Positions 1 to 7,345 of a DNA stretch of 17,356 nucleotides are shown one piece after another. The notes under the pieces were generated by a model. It was given only the letters and a program-made list of their open reading frames with translations, did not search any database and was not told where the DNA came from. This DNA comes from an uncultured Atopobiaceae bacterium (GTDB lineage Bacteria; Actinomycetota; Coriobacteriia; Coriobacteriales; Atopobiaceae): positions 1 to 17,356 of the forward strand of contig CAJOGH010000003.1 of NCBI GenBank assembly GCA_905233865.1, given 5' to 3'. Numbering within the stretch: position 1 is the stretch's first letter; each line of letters begins with the position of its first letter. A program made the position numbers and the translations under genes.

Positions 1-4
1 CTGT

Positions 5-37
5 CGCTCTTCCGTAATGACGGAGAGCGGCTTTTTT
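5..37 (+). terminator. Rho-independent terminator of an off-window gene
   Basis: A ten-pair stem with one bulged T (CGCTCT-T-CCGT paired with ACGGAGAGCG, loop AATG) is followed by GGC and six T residues. This is the usual shape of an intrinsic terminator. The gene it ends would lie left of the window. Confidence 0.8.
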
Positions 38-74
38 CATGCCGCTGTACCGTGTTATGCTGTATCACTGCGCC

Positions 75-175
75 CATGCAGACAAATTTTGCAGACAAAT
101 GAGGCGCGGAAGGCAGGAAAACAGCGGGTTGCGCAGATTTGTCTGCAAAACATGCAGACAAATTTTGCAGACAAA
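75..175. repeat. Cluster of GCAGACAAA boxes upstream of the integrase
   Basis: The 9-mer GCAGACAAA occurs directly at 78-86, 91-99, 154-162 and 167-175, and inverted (TTTGTCTGC) at 138-146. A sixth, one-mismatch inverted copy lies at 326-334, five bases before the integrase -35. The pairs 78/91 and 154/167 have the same 13-bp pitch and sit in two identical 25-bp blocks (75-99 and 151-175). Copies 138-146 and 154-162 form a perfect inverted repeat with a 7-nt spacer. Placement next to a recombinase gene suggests arm-type integrase sites or operators for a repressor of the integrase. Which of these is right cannot be decided from sequence. Confidence 0.75.
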
Positions 176-178
176 CGC

Positions 179-216
179 AAAAAAATGCCCTGAAACCCAG
201 TGATTTCAAGGGCATG
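179..216 (-). terminator. Hairpin with minus-strand U-run (possible terminator)
   Basis: ATGCCC-TGAAA (185-195) pairs with TTTCAAGGGCAT (204-215), with one bulged base. On the minus strand the stem is followed directly by seven T residues (the A-run at 179-185), so it would terminate leftward transcripts. No leftward gene is visible here. It may therefore mark the boundary of an integrated element or a lost neighbour. Confidence 0.5.
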
Positions 217-325
217 TTGTATAACTACTTGATATATTTGATTTTTTGAGTGATAAAATTACGCTCTAATCCTTGTATGGTGCGGCATATATCGATTTAT
301 CAAACATCTTATTTTTACATCAGAA

Positions 326-368
326 TCTGTCTGCAAAACTTGACAAGGCAGAGAATATGCCCTATAAT
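326..368 (+). promoter_or_regulatory. Consensus sigma-70 promoter of the integrase gene
   Basis: TTGACA at 340-345 and TATAAT at 363-368 are both perfect consensus hexamers with the optimal 17-bp spacer. Transcription should start near 375, about 50 nt before the integrase ATG at 424. A TCTGTCTGCAAAA copy of the upstream repeat box abuts the -35, so a protein bound there could activate or block the promoter. Confidence 0.8.
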
Positions 369-423
369 GGCAACGAAAAGTTGAGTATCAAGTAGCTAGT
401 GATTTTAAAAGTGAGGGAGAGAT

Positions 424-1362
424 ATGTTTCTTGGGGAACTCGCCGAAGTCTGGCTTGACAGCATCCGGGAGAGCGTAAGGGAAACGACTCTCGCCTCCTA
501 TCGGGTGGCGGTCAAGCGTGCCGTCAGGTATCTGGGGGGAAAGGATATCCAAGATATCACGGAGCAGGATTTGAGGGATACGGAGACGCGGCTGGTGGCG
601 AACGGAGACTCCTACCAGACCGCGCGCATGATGTTCAACGTGCTCCGCCTTTCTCTGGACTGCGCCGTCAAGGAAGGCCGGCTTTCCGCCAATCCCGCGA
701 AGTACTACACGCCGGACAAGGGAAGCTACCGCAAGGCAAAGGAGACCCGTGCCGTGTCCGCACCGGATGCGGAGCGCATCATCAAGCAGTATCCCTTCCT
801 GCATCCCTACCATATGCCCCTGATGCTGCTCTATGGCGCGGGCCTTCGCACCGGAGAGATGCTGGGGCTGACCTGGGACCATGTCGATTTGAAATACGGC
901 TGCATCCACATCGTGCGTCAGCTGGTCCACCGCAAGGGCGGCAGGTACGGCTTCACGCCCCTTCGCTCGGCGAGCCTTGTCCGCGATGTCGTCATCGACG
1001 GCAGGCTGAAAAGCCAGCTCTCCCGCTGGCGGAGCGACCAGAAGATGCGCGGGCTCCTAAAGCGGGGCGAGAAGGATGCCTTTGTCTGCATCGAGACAGA
1101 CGGCAGCCCGATCAACTACGACAGATTTGTGTACACGCTGCGGAAGCAGGGCGTTACGCCCCGGTTCCTCCGAAAAGCCTACGAGGACCAGGCGAATGAA
1201 ACCGCCGCCATCCTGAAGGAAAATCTCAGCATGGAGGAAATCGGCATCCTGCGGAGGCAGATACTAAGAAGAGGGAACGGGACATCGGAAGAAGCGTTCA
1301 GCCTTCCCCTCGAGGGGAAGGTGGCAGCCGACAGGCTGACGGATGAGGTGGGGATAGCGTAG
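424..1362 (+). CDS. Tyrosine recombinase (phage integrase)-like protein, probably catalytically degenerate
   Basis: This 312-residue protein has the N-terminal SAM-like core-binding domain of phage integrases (about residues 3-100; WLDSIRESVRETTLASYR opening) and the start of the catalytic domain with the first active-site arginine (GAGLRTGE, R142). The C-terminal boxes are not normal. Where HxxRH is expected there is RFLRK (R247, R250, K251), and I see no nucleophilic tyrosine in the usual place after it. The last 23 or so residues (from EAFSLPLEGK) are encoded by a palindromic repeat, so the true C-terminus may have been replaced. The start is supported by AGGGAG just upstream of ATG and by a consensus promoter. 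The two other forward frames across the C-terminal region do not restore the missing motif. Family membership is clear; activity is doubtful. It may be a relic of an integrative element. Confidence 0.8.
   Translation: MFLGELAEVWLDSIRESVRETTLASYRVAVKRAVRYLGGKDIQDITEQDLRDTETRLVANGDSYQTARMMFNVLRLSLDCAVKEGRLSANPAKYYTPDKGSYRKAKETRAVSAPDAERIIKQYPFLHPYHMPLMLLYGAGLRTGEMLGLTWDHVDLKYGCIHIVRQLVHRKGGRYGFTPLRSASLVRDVVIDGRLKSQLSRWRSDQKMRGLLKRGEKDAFVCIETDGSPINYDRFVYTLRKQGVTPRFLRKAYEDQANETAAILKENLSMEEIGILRRQILRRGNGTSEEAFSLPLEGKVAADRLTDEVGIA
1303..1352. repeat. Palindromic dispersed-repeat-like element
   Basis: A perfect 18-bp palindrome (CTTCCCCTCGAGGGGAAG, 1303-1320) is followed by a short stem (CAGCC-GACA-GGCTG, 1325-1338) and ACGGATGAGGTG. 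I recognise this layout from short interspersed repeats common in gut Firmicutes and Negativicutes genomes; that is memory, not a search. It overlaps and supplies the end of the integrase reading frame, including its stop codon nearby at 1360-1362. Confidence 0.6.
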
Positions 1363-1649
1363 CCTGCCGCATCACATCGGCATCCACATGAGCATCCTGC
1401 CGAGGATAAAAATAAAAATCATAGAAAAAAAGCCTCGGCAAGCTGTTCCTGCGGATGGGCGTCCTGAAGCATAGGGGAAGCATCCCTGCATGGGCAGAAA
1501 AACTGCAAGGTCGAACATGCAAGGTGAAGGATGCACTCTCCGATGCGCGGGACGAACGAAGCAGGGTTCACCGGCATCCCATACAGGAGAAGGATGGGAT
1601 GCAGGGGATTCTGAGAAGAAAATCTATATGTAAACGGAGGTTATTATCT
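1363..1649 (+). promoter_or_regulatory. Gene-free leader with stem-loops upstream of the RTX-like gene
   Basis: This 287-bp stretch has no convincing gene and no clear promoter. It holds an 8-bp inverted repeat with an A-rich 27-nt spacer (TGCCGAGG 1398-1405 / CCTCGGCA 1433-1440). It also holds a compound stem (GCATCC 1480-1485 with GGATGC 1529-1534, TGCATG 1487-1492 with CATGCA 1516-1521, inner GCAG/CTGC around AAAAA) and a perfect 9-bp stem (GCATCCCAT 1574-1582 / ATGGGATGC 1594-1602). A GGAGG ribosome-binding site lies at 1636-1640. The stems could form a structured 5' leader of the RTX-like mRNA. The open frame extends back to 1455, but translating it from there would cross these stems without a ribosome-binding site. 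Confidence 0.4.
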
Positions 1650-4553
1650 ATGGTGAAAAATTGGGTCTTTGACCTTCAAAGGTTCGCGAATAGCGATACC
1701 ATCAGCTTGAGTTCTTCAACCGGTACTTATTACTACCTTGTGGACAACACCAATACTGCCGCGACTAAATTAAGCAGCACGACAGCTATTACAGATGAGA
1801 AAAAGCTCACCGCAGGCGCGAATTATCTTAAAATCAAGGTGGACGGTTCTACCGTAACTGCGGGGGTTGTGACCCAGGGTGCTCTAACCACTTATGTGAC
1901 GTCGGCGTTCGACCAGCTACACGTCAAGCTTGCGTCGTCTTCCACTACTTTTTCTCTGTCTACGACGACAGCGACCGCTTTGTATCTGTCGGCAGATAAC
2001 GGAAAAACCATCACCTGTGGTGGAAAAACCTATTACGTATCGGCAAACGGGACAGAAATCAACTTCGGCGCAGGCACGGGGGCGGTTGTCGCGGCGTCCG
2101 TTGAGTTGAAGTCCGGTGCCGTTGCCCTCGGCGACAGCTACACCGGCATTATCAAAACCACAGGAACCGGTGGGGACGTGGTGGGAGTAGAGACCGGAAC
2201 CACCGCGAACGTCACTTGGGATGGTGTCGTGTCTGGACTGGCAAAAGACGAGGTGGTTTATCTCGGAACAACGGGAACTAAAGCCAATACAGATGCATCC
2301 TACACGGTCGGTGCTTACGGCGAAAACATTGTTCATCAGACAGATGCGACAGATGCTACCACAGCAGCTACCTATGTTCTCACGAAGGATATTTCACAGG
2401 TGACCATTACCTCCACCAACACGCTCACGGATACCATCAGCAATTCCGTCAAGACAACGGCACTGGGCGAAACGATCGGCGCCAATGGGGTGGCTGCGGT
2501 ATCTATTCTCGGTGCCGAGTCCGATACTTCCAACAAAGTCTATGCCTACTTCAAGGGCGGAAATGTCATTTGGACCGGACGTCAGTCCAATTCCGAGTTC
2601 GGGCAGTATCTCGGAACCGTCGGCTTTGATGGGACGGTTTATTCCTATGACGGAAGCACCAGCACACAGACACAAGAAATCACCGGTGGTGGGACGAACA
2701 AGATTACAAAAGTCTTGACCGGCAGCGGCAATGATAAAATTGATTACTCGGCAGATCCCAAGAAAGCGGTCACATTAAGCGGCGGCGCTGGAAATGACGA
2801 GATTAAAGTCTTGGCGTATGCGGATTCCTCCATTGTCGGCGGCGCGGGGAACGACAGTATCACGTTTGCGGCTGCAAACGGCACGGTAGCCAGCGGCGTC
2901 TTCGTGGACGGCGGCGATGGGAAGAATGAAATCAAGAGAGATACAGGTGTCACTAACCTTGGAACTGCCTCCAACTGGACGGTGAAGGGCGGCAAGGATG
3001 CGGATGTCATCGATTTCTCGGGCATCACCACCGCAGGGTCGGAGTGGTCCATCGATGGCGGCGACGGCAACAACGATATCAAGGTCGGTACGGGCATTAC
3101 CTTCAGTACCGTCAAGGCGGGTTCCGGTAATGATACGATTTTCTCTGCGGCTGCAAACAACACCATCACCGGCGGTGCCGGAAAGGATGTGTTCGATATC
3201 GCGACCGCGGGTGCTGCAGCCAACATTGCCGACTACACCTACGGCAGCGACTCCATCCTGGTCAATGATGCCTCGATTGCAAATGCCAAAACGGTTACGG
3301 CAACCGGCGGCCTGTCCACGGACGGCGTTCTGGACTACAGCAAAGTCACCACTGCGGGAACCAGCGGCCAGGCGACGGTCACAGCCTCCGGCGGCTTCTA
3401 TGCTGTCACGCTGGTTGACAACACTGCAAGCAAGAACAAGGTTGACCTTGGCTGGGTGAAGGACGAGGCCACCACTATCAATGCCTCCTCCCTCACCAAC
3501 AAGGCGGTTCTTGTTGGTACCGTCAACGGCACGGATGGCGATCTTCTCGTGGGCGGTTCCAAGGACGATGTCCTCTATGCCGGTGCCAACGATAGCATCT
3601 ACGGCGGCGCAGGCAAGGATGAGCTGGTGATTGCGAACAACACGGGCGTCTATGTGGGCGTTGGAACCTCCAGCGGAGCGGATACGGCCACGGGCTTCGT
3701 AGCCGGTTTCGACATCGATAGCGCGGATGCGGTGTATCTCGTTGACGGGAACATTGCGGACATGACGGTTTCTGATGACGGCACCAGCGGGAATGTTACC
3801 GTGAAGAGCGGCAAGGGCACTTTGGATCTCCAGAACGTGACCACGGATGGTACAACGGGAGCCGTGAAGCTTCTCGTCAACGGCAAGAAAGTCTACTCCG
3901 TTGCGGATGGCAAGACAGTCAGCGTTGCAAGTGCCGACGACATTGCGGACTATTTCTACGGGAGCAAGGACAGCGGAATTTATCTGGGCGACTACGAGGA
4001 TGACATCTCCGTGGATCTTTCGAACGCCATGTTCAAGAACATCGTGAGCGTCACCGGCGGCAAGGCCAACACCACCATCATGGGCAGCAAGGCGGCTGAG
4101 ACACTCTATGGCGGTACCGGCACGACATCCCTCTATGGCGGCGCAGGCAAGGACAGCCTGGTCAGCGGCACGGGCGTGACGACGTTCTTCCTCACCAACG
4201 GCGCAGGAAAAGACAGCGTCTCCGGCTTTGTGACCGGCACGGATGAGAGCACCAGCGACGTGCTCAACATCTTCAACGCAGGGCTGACGGGCATTACCCG
4301 TTCCAGCGGCTCGTCCTTCACGCTGAAGGTATCCGATACGGATTCCCTCACGGTGAATCAGGCATCCGGTGACTACAATGACAAGATCCAGTGGGTCAGC
4401 GGCTCCGCCAAGGGCGTTGCGAAGATCGGCTATAGCAGTCAGGCAAATACCTTCGCCTATGACAGCGAGGTCACCAATTACCTCGGCGGCAGCAAGAGCG
4501 ATACCGTGACCTTCTCCGGCAGCGAGGATGTCAATGTGTGGCTTGAGAACAAC
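1650..4553 (+). CDS. RTX-like (hemolysin-type calcium-binding repeat) secreted protein, 3' end missing
   Basis: The first 968 residues of the frame starting at ATG 1650 form a low-complexity beta-rich protein dominated by Thr, Gly, Ser, Ala, Asp and Val. Degenerate RTX nonapeptides (GGxGxDxhx) include GGAGNDEIK, GGAGNDSIT, GGDGNNDIK, GSGNDTIFS, GGAGKDVFD, GGAGKDELV and GGAGKDSLV. They cluster near residues 355-520, 628-660 and 818-840. RTX repeats bind calcium after export, classically through type I secretion. There is no Sec signal peptide. Instead the protein begins MVKNWVFDLQRFAN, an N-terminal motif I associate with surface or secreted proteins of Negativicutes. The start is fixed by GGAGG 10 nt upstream; the frame also stays open upstream to 1455. 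No stop separates it from purB sequence (the frame runs to 5336, 1228 residues). The real C-terminus, where a type I secretion signal would sit, is therefore not present here. Confidence 0.7.
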
Positions 4554-4574
4554 GGCACCTACTCCAGCATCGAC
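4554..4574. other. Probable chimeric junction between two genomes
   Basis: Left of this point the frame encodes RTX-like repeat protein (ending DVNVWLENN) with mixed codon endings. Right of it the frame is standard adenylosuccinate lyase (GTYSSIDPFVEAFVCE) with strongly GC-ending codons. The 21 bases encoding GTYSSID could plausibly belong to either gene, since RTX proteins of this type and PurB may both have a G-x-Y-S-x-I run here. A short shared stretch would let an assembler or template switch join unrelated molecules in frame. The shared homology is inference; the switch in protein family and composition is visible. Confidence 0.8.
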
Positions 4575-5336
4575 CCCTTTGTTGAGGCTTTCGTGTGCGA
4601 GCGCATGGGGCTTGTTGCCGACCAGCTGTCCACGCAGGTCATCTCTCGCGACCACCATGCGTACCTGGCTGGCGTCCTGGCCACCTGCGCCGCCACCTGC
4701 GAGCGCATTGCCACCGAGATCCGCAGCCTGCAAAAGACCGATACCCTTGAGGCCGAGGAGCCCTTCCGCGCTGGCCAGAAGGGCTCGAGCGCCATGCCCC
4801 ACAAGCGCAACCCCATCACGCTCGAGAAGGTCTGCGGTCTGTCGCGTGTGGTCAAGGCCAATGCCCAGGTTGCCTTTGACAACGTCGCCCTCTGGCACGA
4901 GCGCGACATCTCTCACAGCTCCGCCGAGCGCGTGGCGCAGGCCGACTCCTTCATTGCGCTCGACCATATGCTCACCTGTCTGATCCGTATCGTGGACGGT
5001 TTGGTGCTCTACCCCGCGCGTATGATGGCCAACCTCAACCTCACGCGTGGTCTCATCTTCTCGTCCAAGGTCCTCCTTGCCCTTGTGGACACCGGCATGA
5101 CGCGCGAGGATGCCTACAAGGTCGTGCAGCGCAACTCCATGGCCGTGTGGGATGATGTTCACGCTGCCGTGGACGGGCCCGACCTCCGCGAGCGTCTTGA
5201 GGCCGACAAGGACTGCCCGCTTGATGCGCCTACGCTTGACGCGATCTTTGACCCGCGCAGCTTCCTGACGCGCGTGGACACCGTGTTCGAGCGCTTCGAG
5301 GGCCTTTCGTTTGATGACGACAGGGCACGGGGCTAG
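4554..5336 (+). CDS. purB: Adenylosuccinate lyase, C-terminal part only
   Basis: This is the C-terminal 260 residues of PurB, which cleaves SAICAR to AICAR plus fumarate and adenylosuccinate to AMP plus fumarate. The fumarase/ASL superfamily signature GSSAMPHKRNP (4782-4814), carrying the flexible-loop serine of the active site, is intact. So are the flanking RSLQKTD and NLNLTRGLIFSSKVLLAL segments. The first portion, roughly 200 residues including the conserved active-site histidines, is absent and replaced by RTX-like sequence, so the gene as written would not give a working enzyme. It is followed after 3 nt by a lipoprotein gene. The neighbouring purC belongs to the same pathway. I read this as a genuine purB cut by a chimeric join, not as a pseudogene. 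Confidence 0.9.
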   Translation, partial: GTYSSIDPFVEAFVCERMGLVADQLSTQVISRDHHAYLAGVLATCAATCERIATEIRSLQKTDTLEAEEPFRAGQKGSSAMPHKRNPITLEKVCGLSRVVKANAQVAFDNVALWHERDISHSSAERVAQADSFIALDHMLTCLIRIVDGLVLYPARMMANLNLTRGLIFSSKVLLALVDTGMTREDAYKVVQRNSMAVWDDVHAAVDGPDLRERLEADKDCPLDAPTLDAIFDPRSFLTRVDTVFERFEGLSFDDDRARG

Positions 5337-5339
5337 GGC

Positions 5340-6554
5340 ATGGCTGACAGGCGACGCATACTCACCACCAGGCGCGGGCTCATAAAGACCGCGGGGGTCG
5401 CTGCCGGCGCGGCTGCGCTCGTGCAGCTGCTTCCCGGCTGCTCCCACCCCTCAGGCTCGGACACCTCCGAGCCTGTCGTCGTCGACGATTCGCAGTCCAC
5501 GAACATCCTCGAGAGCTACCAGCAGGTGGACCTTCAGATATCCGAGACCGGCTCATACGACCTTTCGCTGGGCTGCGCGCCCCGCGAGGGCTCGCCCACT
5601 TGGGTCGCTGCCATAGAGCAGGGAGACTCCGCCTCGCACCTCTTTAAGGCCACAGCCGTCTCGCTCTTGTCGGGAAATAGCTCCGATGTCGTCACCAGGT
5701 GCATGAGTGGCACGAGTAACTGGGTCATCTACGACGCCCACTGCTCGGACGAGGTGTTTGCCTGGGTTGAGCTCAACACCCTCGACCGTTCCTGGCGCCT
5801 GTACGGCGCTCCCTTTGCCGACGGCGCCCTGACAGCCCAGGCTATGGAGCTCTGGCAGTCCGATGCCAACTACGACCCGCCCCAGGCCTGCTGTGCCGGT
5901 CCGCGCGTCATCTGGCAGGTTATGCCCTCGACTAGCGGCAGCAAGACCAATGACAGCTCCTACTGCTACCTATGGCGCTCGGGCCAGGGCAGCGCCAAGT
6001 CGGTCGTGGAGTCGCGTGGTCGCTTTGCGGCGGCCCCCTGTGCGAGCGCCTCGACGGTCACCCTCTGTCCGCGCGTGCGCAACGACGAGGGGACCTACTA
6101 CGGCATCACGGCCTATTCGCTCGACAACGACATGGGCTCTGTCATCGACCAGCTGGTGCTTCCCGTGAGCGTTCGCCCCATGTGCGCCGTTCGCATTGGC
6201 GATGAGTTTGCCTTTTCCATCGAGGCCAATTATTCGTCGGGTGGCTTGCTCGCGTCCATGGGCACCTACATTGGTCACGGCACCGGTCCGTTTGTCCGCC
6301 TTGCCCGCGAGCCCTTTGCCGGCGTTGCAGGCAACGGTCGTGGCCTGTACGTCATCAAGAGCGTGTCCTCGTACTTTGTGGTGGACACGGTTGCCAGGAC
6401 ATACTCCATCCTGGCTGCGGCAAGCCACACTGTTGACTACGGCGAGTATCCCGCGACCGTGGGCCTCGTTCAGACCTTTGCAACCTTTGCGACGCTCAAG
6501 AACGTCGACACTGGCTACCCCTCATCGGTTACGCTGCGCACCTTCGCACTCTAG
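5340..6554 (+). CDS. Tat-exported lipoprotein of unknown function
   Basis: This 404-residue protein begins with a twin-arginine signal (TTRRGLIKTAG, R11-R12), a hydrophobic Ala-rich stretch and a lipobox LLPGC with Cys34 as the lipid-modified residue. It should be a folded protein exported by Tat and anchored to the outer face of the membrane. A Ser/Thr/Asp-rich linker (about 35-55) precedes a body of repeated beta-strand segments alternating aromatic and hydrophobic residues (for example WVIYDAH, RVIWQVMP, YYGITAYSL, GLYVIKSVSSYFVVD). That looks like a beta-propeller, though I cannot assign a family. Nine cysteines beyond Cys34 suggest disulfides. ATG lies 3 nt after the purB stop with GGGG inside the purB end, so translational coupling is likely. 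The two-component genes lie downstream after a short gap with a possible promoter. Function not recognised. Confidence 0.8.
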   Translation: MADRRRILTTRRGLIKTAGVAAGAAALVQLLPGCSHPSGSDTSEPVVVDDSQSTNILESYQQVDLQISETGSYDLSLGCAPREGSPTWVAAIEQGDSASHLFKATAVSLLSGNSSDVVTRCMSGTSNWVIYDAHCSDEVFAWVELNTLDRSWRLYGAPFADGALTAQAMELWQSDANYDPPQACCAGPRVIWQVMPSTSGSKTNDSSYCYLWRSGQGSAKSVVESRGRFAAAPCASASTVTLCPRVRNDEGTYYGITAYSLDNDMGSVIDQLVLPVSVRPMCAVRIGDEFAFSIEANYSSGGLLASMGTYIGHGTGPFVRLAREPFAGVAGNGRGLYVIKSVSSYFVVDTVARTYSILAAASHTVDYGEYPATVGLVQTFATFATLKNVDTGYPSSVTLRTFAL

Positions 6555-6566
6555 CGGCGTTCGCGG

Positions 6567-6575
6567 TGCTACACT
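6567..6575 (+). promoter_or_regulatory. Possible extended -10 promoter for the two-component operon
   Basis: TGCTACACT matches an extended -10 (TGnTAnnnT) in the 75-bp gap before the response regulator. No good -35 is present, as is allowed for extended -10 promoters. Similar -10 hexamers precede purC (TACAAT) and the tRNA gene (TAGAAT), which modestly supports it. Confidence 0.4.
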
Positions 6576-6629
6576 AACCCTGTGTGACTACAAGACATGT
6601 ACGTATCGGCGAACCTAGAGGGAGGCCCG

Positions 6630-7340
6630 ATGGCTTCAGAGGCAAAGAAGATCCTCCTGGTCGAGGACGAGAAGACCATTCGCGACGTTGTGACCGCCTA
6701 TCTTGAGAAGGACGGCTATCTCGTTCGTTGCGTCGGTGATGGCCAGAGCGCCATCGAGGAGTTCGAGAAGTACACCTTTGACCTTATCGTCCTGGACCTC
6801 ATGCTCCCCAAGCTCTCGGGCGAGCGCGTGTGCCGCGCCATCCGCGACACCTCTGACGTGCCCATCATCATGGTCACGGCCAAGGACGGCATCGAGGATC
6901 GTATCGTGGGTCTGGAGCTGGGCGCCGATGACTACCTGATCAAGCCCTTCTCGCCCCGCGAGCTCATTGCCCGTGTGCGCGCCCTGCTGCGCCGCGCCCA
7001 CACGGAGAGCGAGCCCGCGCTGGAGACCCTGGACTTTGGCGACCTGGTCGTGGACATCTCCGGCCACAAGGTCATGGTCGAGGGCAAGGAGGTCGACCTG
7101 ACCGCCTCCGAGTTCAAGCTCCTCACCACGCTCGCGCGCTATCCGGGTCGTGTGTACACGCGCATGGAGCTCGTGGAGAAGGTCCTGGGCTATGACTTTG
7201 AGGGCTACGAGCGCACCATCGACTCTCACGTCAAGAACCTTCGCGCAAAGCTGGGCGACGACCCGCGCAACCCGCGCTGGCTCTACACCGTCCACGGTGT
7301 GGGCTATCGCTTTGAGGCGCCCGCGACCGCAGGCGAGTAA
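6630..7340 (+). CDS. OmpR/PhoB-family response regulator
   Basis: This 236-residue DNA-binding regulator is phosphorylated by the adjacent kinase. The receiver domain (about 5-118) has the acidic pocket E12-D13, the phospho-acceptor D56 (IVLDLMLP), T83 (IIMVTAKD) and K105 (YLIKPF). The C-terminal winged helix (about 135-232) shows the typical TASEFKLL start, the recognition helix ERTIDSHVKNLRAKLG and the closing YTVHGVGYRFE wing. ATG 6630 is preferred over an upstream ATG at 6597 because GGAGG at 6621-6625 sits just before it and the extra 11 residues lie outside the receiver fold. The gene ends 5 nt before the kinase start. Domain assignment is certain. The regulon is unknown; cell-envelope control is a guess from the neighbouring lipoprotein. 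Confidence 0.95.
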   Translation: MASEAKKILLVEDEKTIRDVVTAYLEKDGYLVRCVGDGQSAIEEFEKYTFDLIVLDLMLPKLSGERVCRAIRDTSDVPIIMVTAKDGIEDRIVGLELGADDYLIKPFSPRELIARVRALLRRAHTESEPALETLDFGDLVVDISGHKVMVEGKEVDLTASEFKLLTTLARYPGRVYTRMELVEKVLGYDFEGYERTIDSHVKNLRAKLGDDPRNPRWLYTVHGVGYRFEAPATAGE

Positions 7341-7345
7341 CACGC

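Noticed and set aside
75..175. CRISPR array
   Set aside because: There are only two 25-bp blocks plus inverted boxes, no regular repeat-spacer pattern and no cas genes.
1081..1089. Seventh TTTGTCTGC box inside the integrase gene
   Set aside because: An exact 9-mer match, but isolated, within coding sequence, and without the paired arrangement; probably chance.
1455..1649. Upstream 65-residue extension of the RTX-like protein
   Set aside because: It has no ribosome-binding site at 1455, lies across stem-loops, and the GGAGG plus MVKNWVFDLQRFA start at 1650 is far better.
1650..5336. A true bifunctional RTX-adenylosuccinate lyase protein
   Set aside because: The lyase part lacks its N-terminal catalytic residues, and composition and likely taxon change at the seam. 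An artefactual or recombinational join is simpler.
2775..5447. 890-codon minus-strand open frame across the RTX/purB region
   Set aside because: It mirrors the plus-strand coding frame, crosses the suspected chimeric junction, has no recognisable domain and shows the His/Arg/Val/Ala-rich composition of an antisense shadow.
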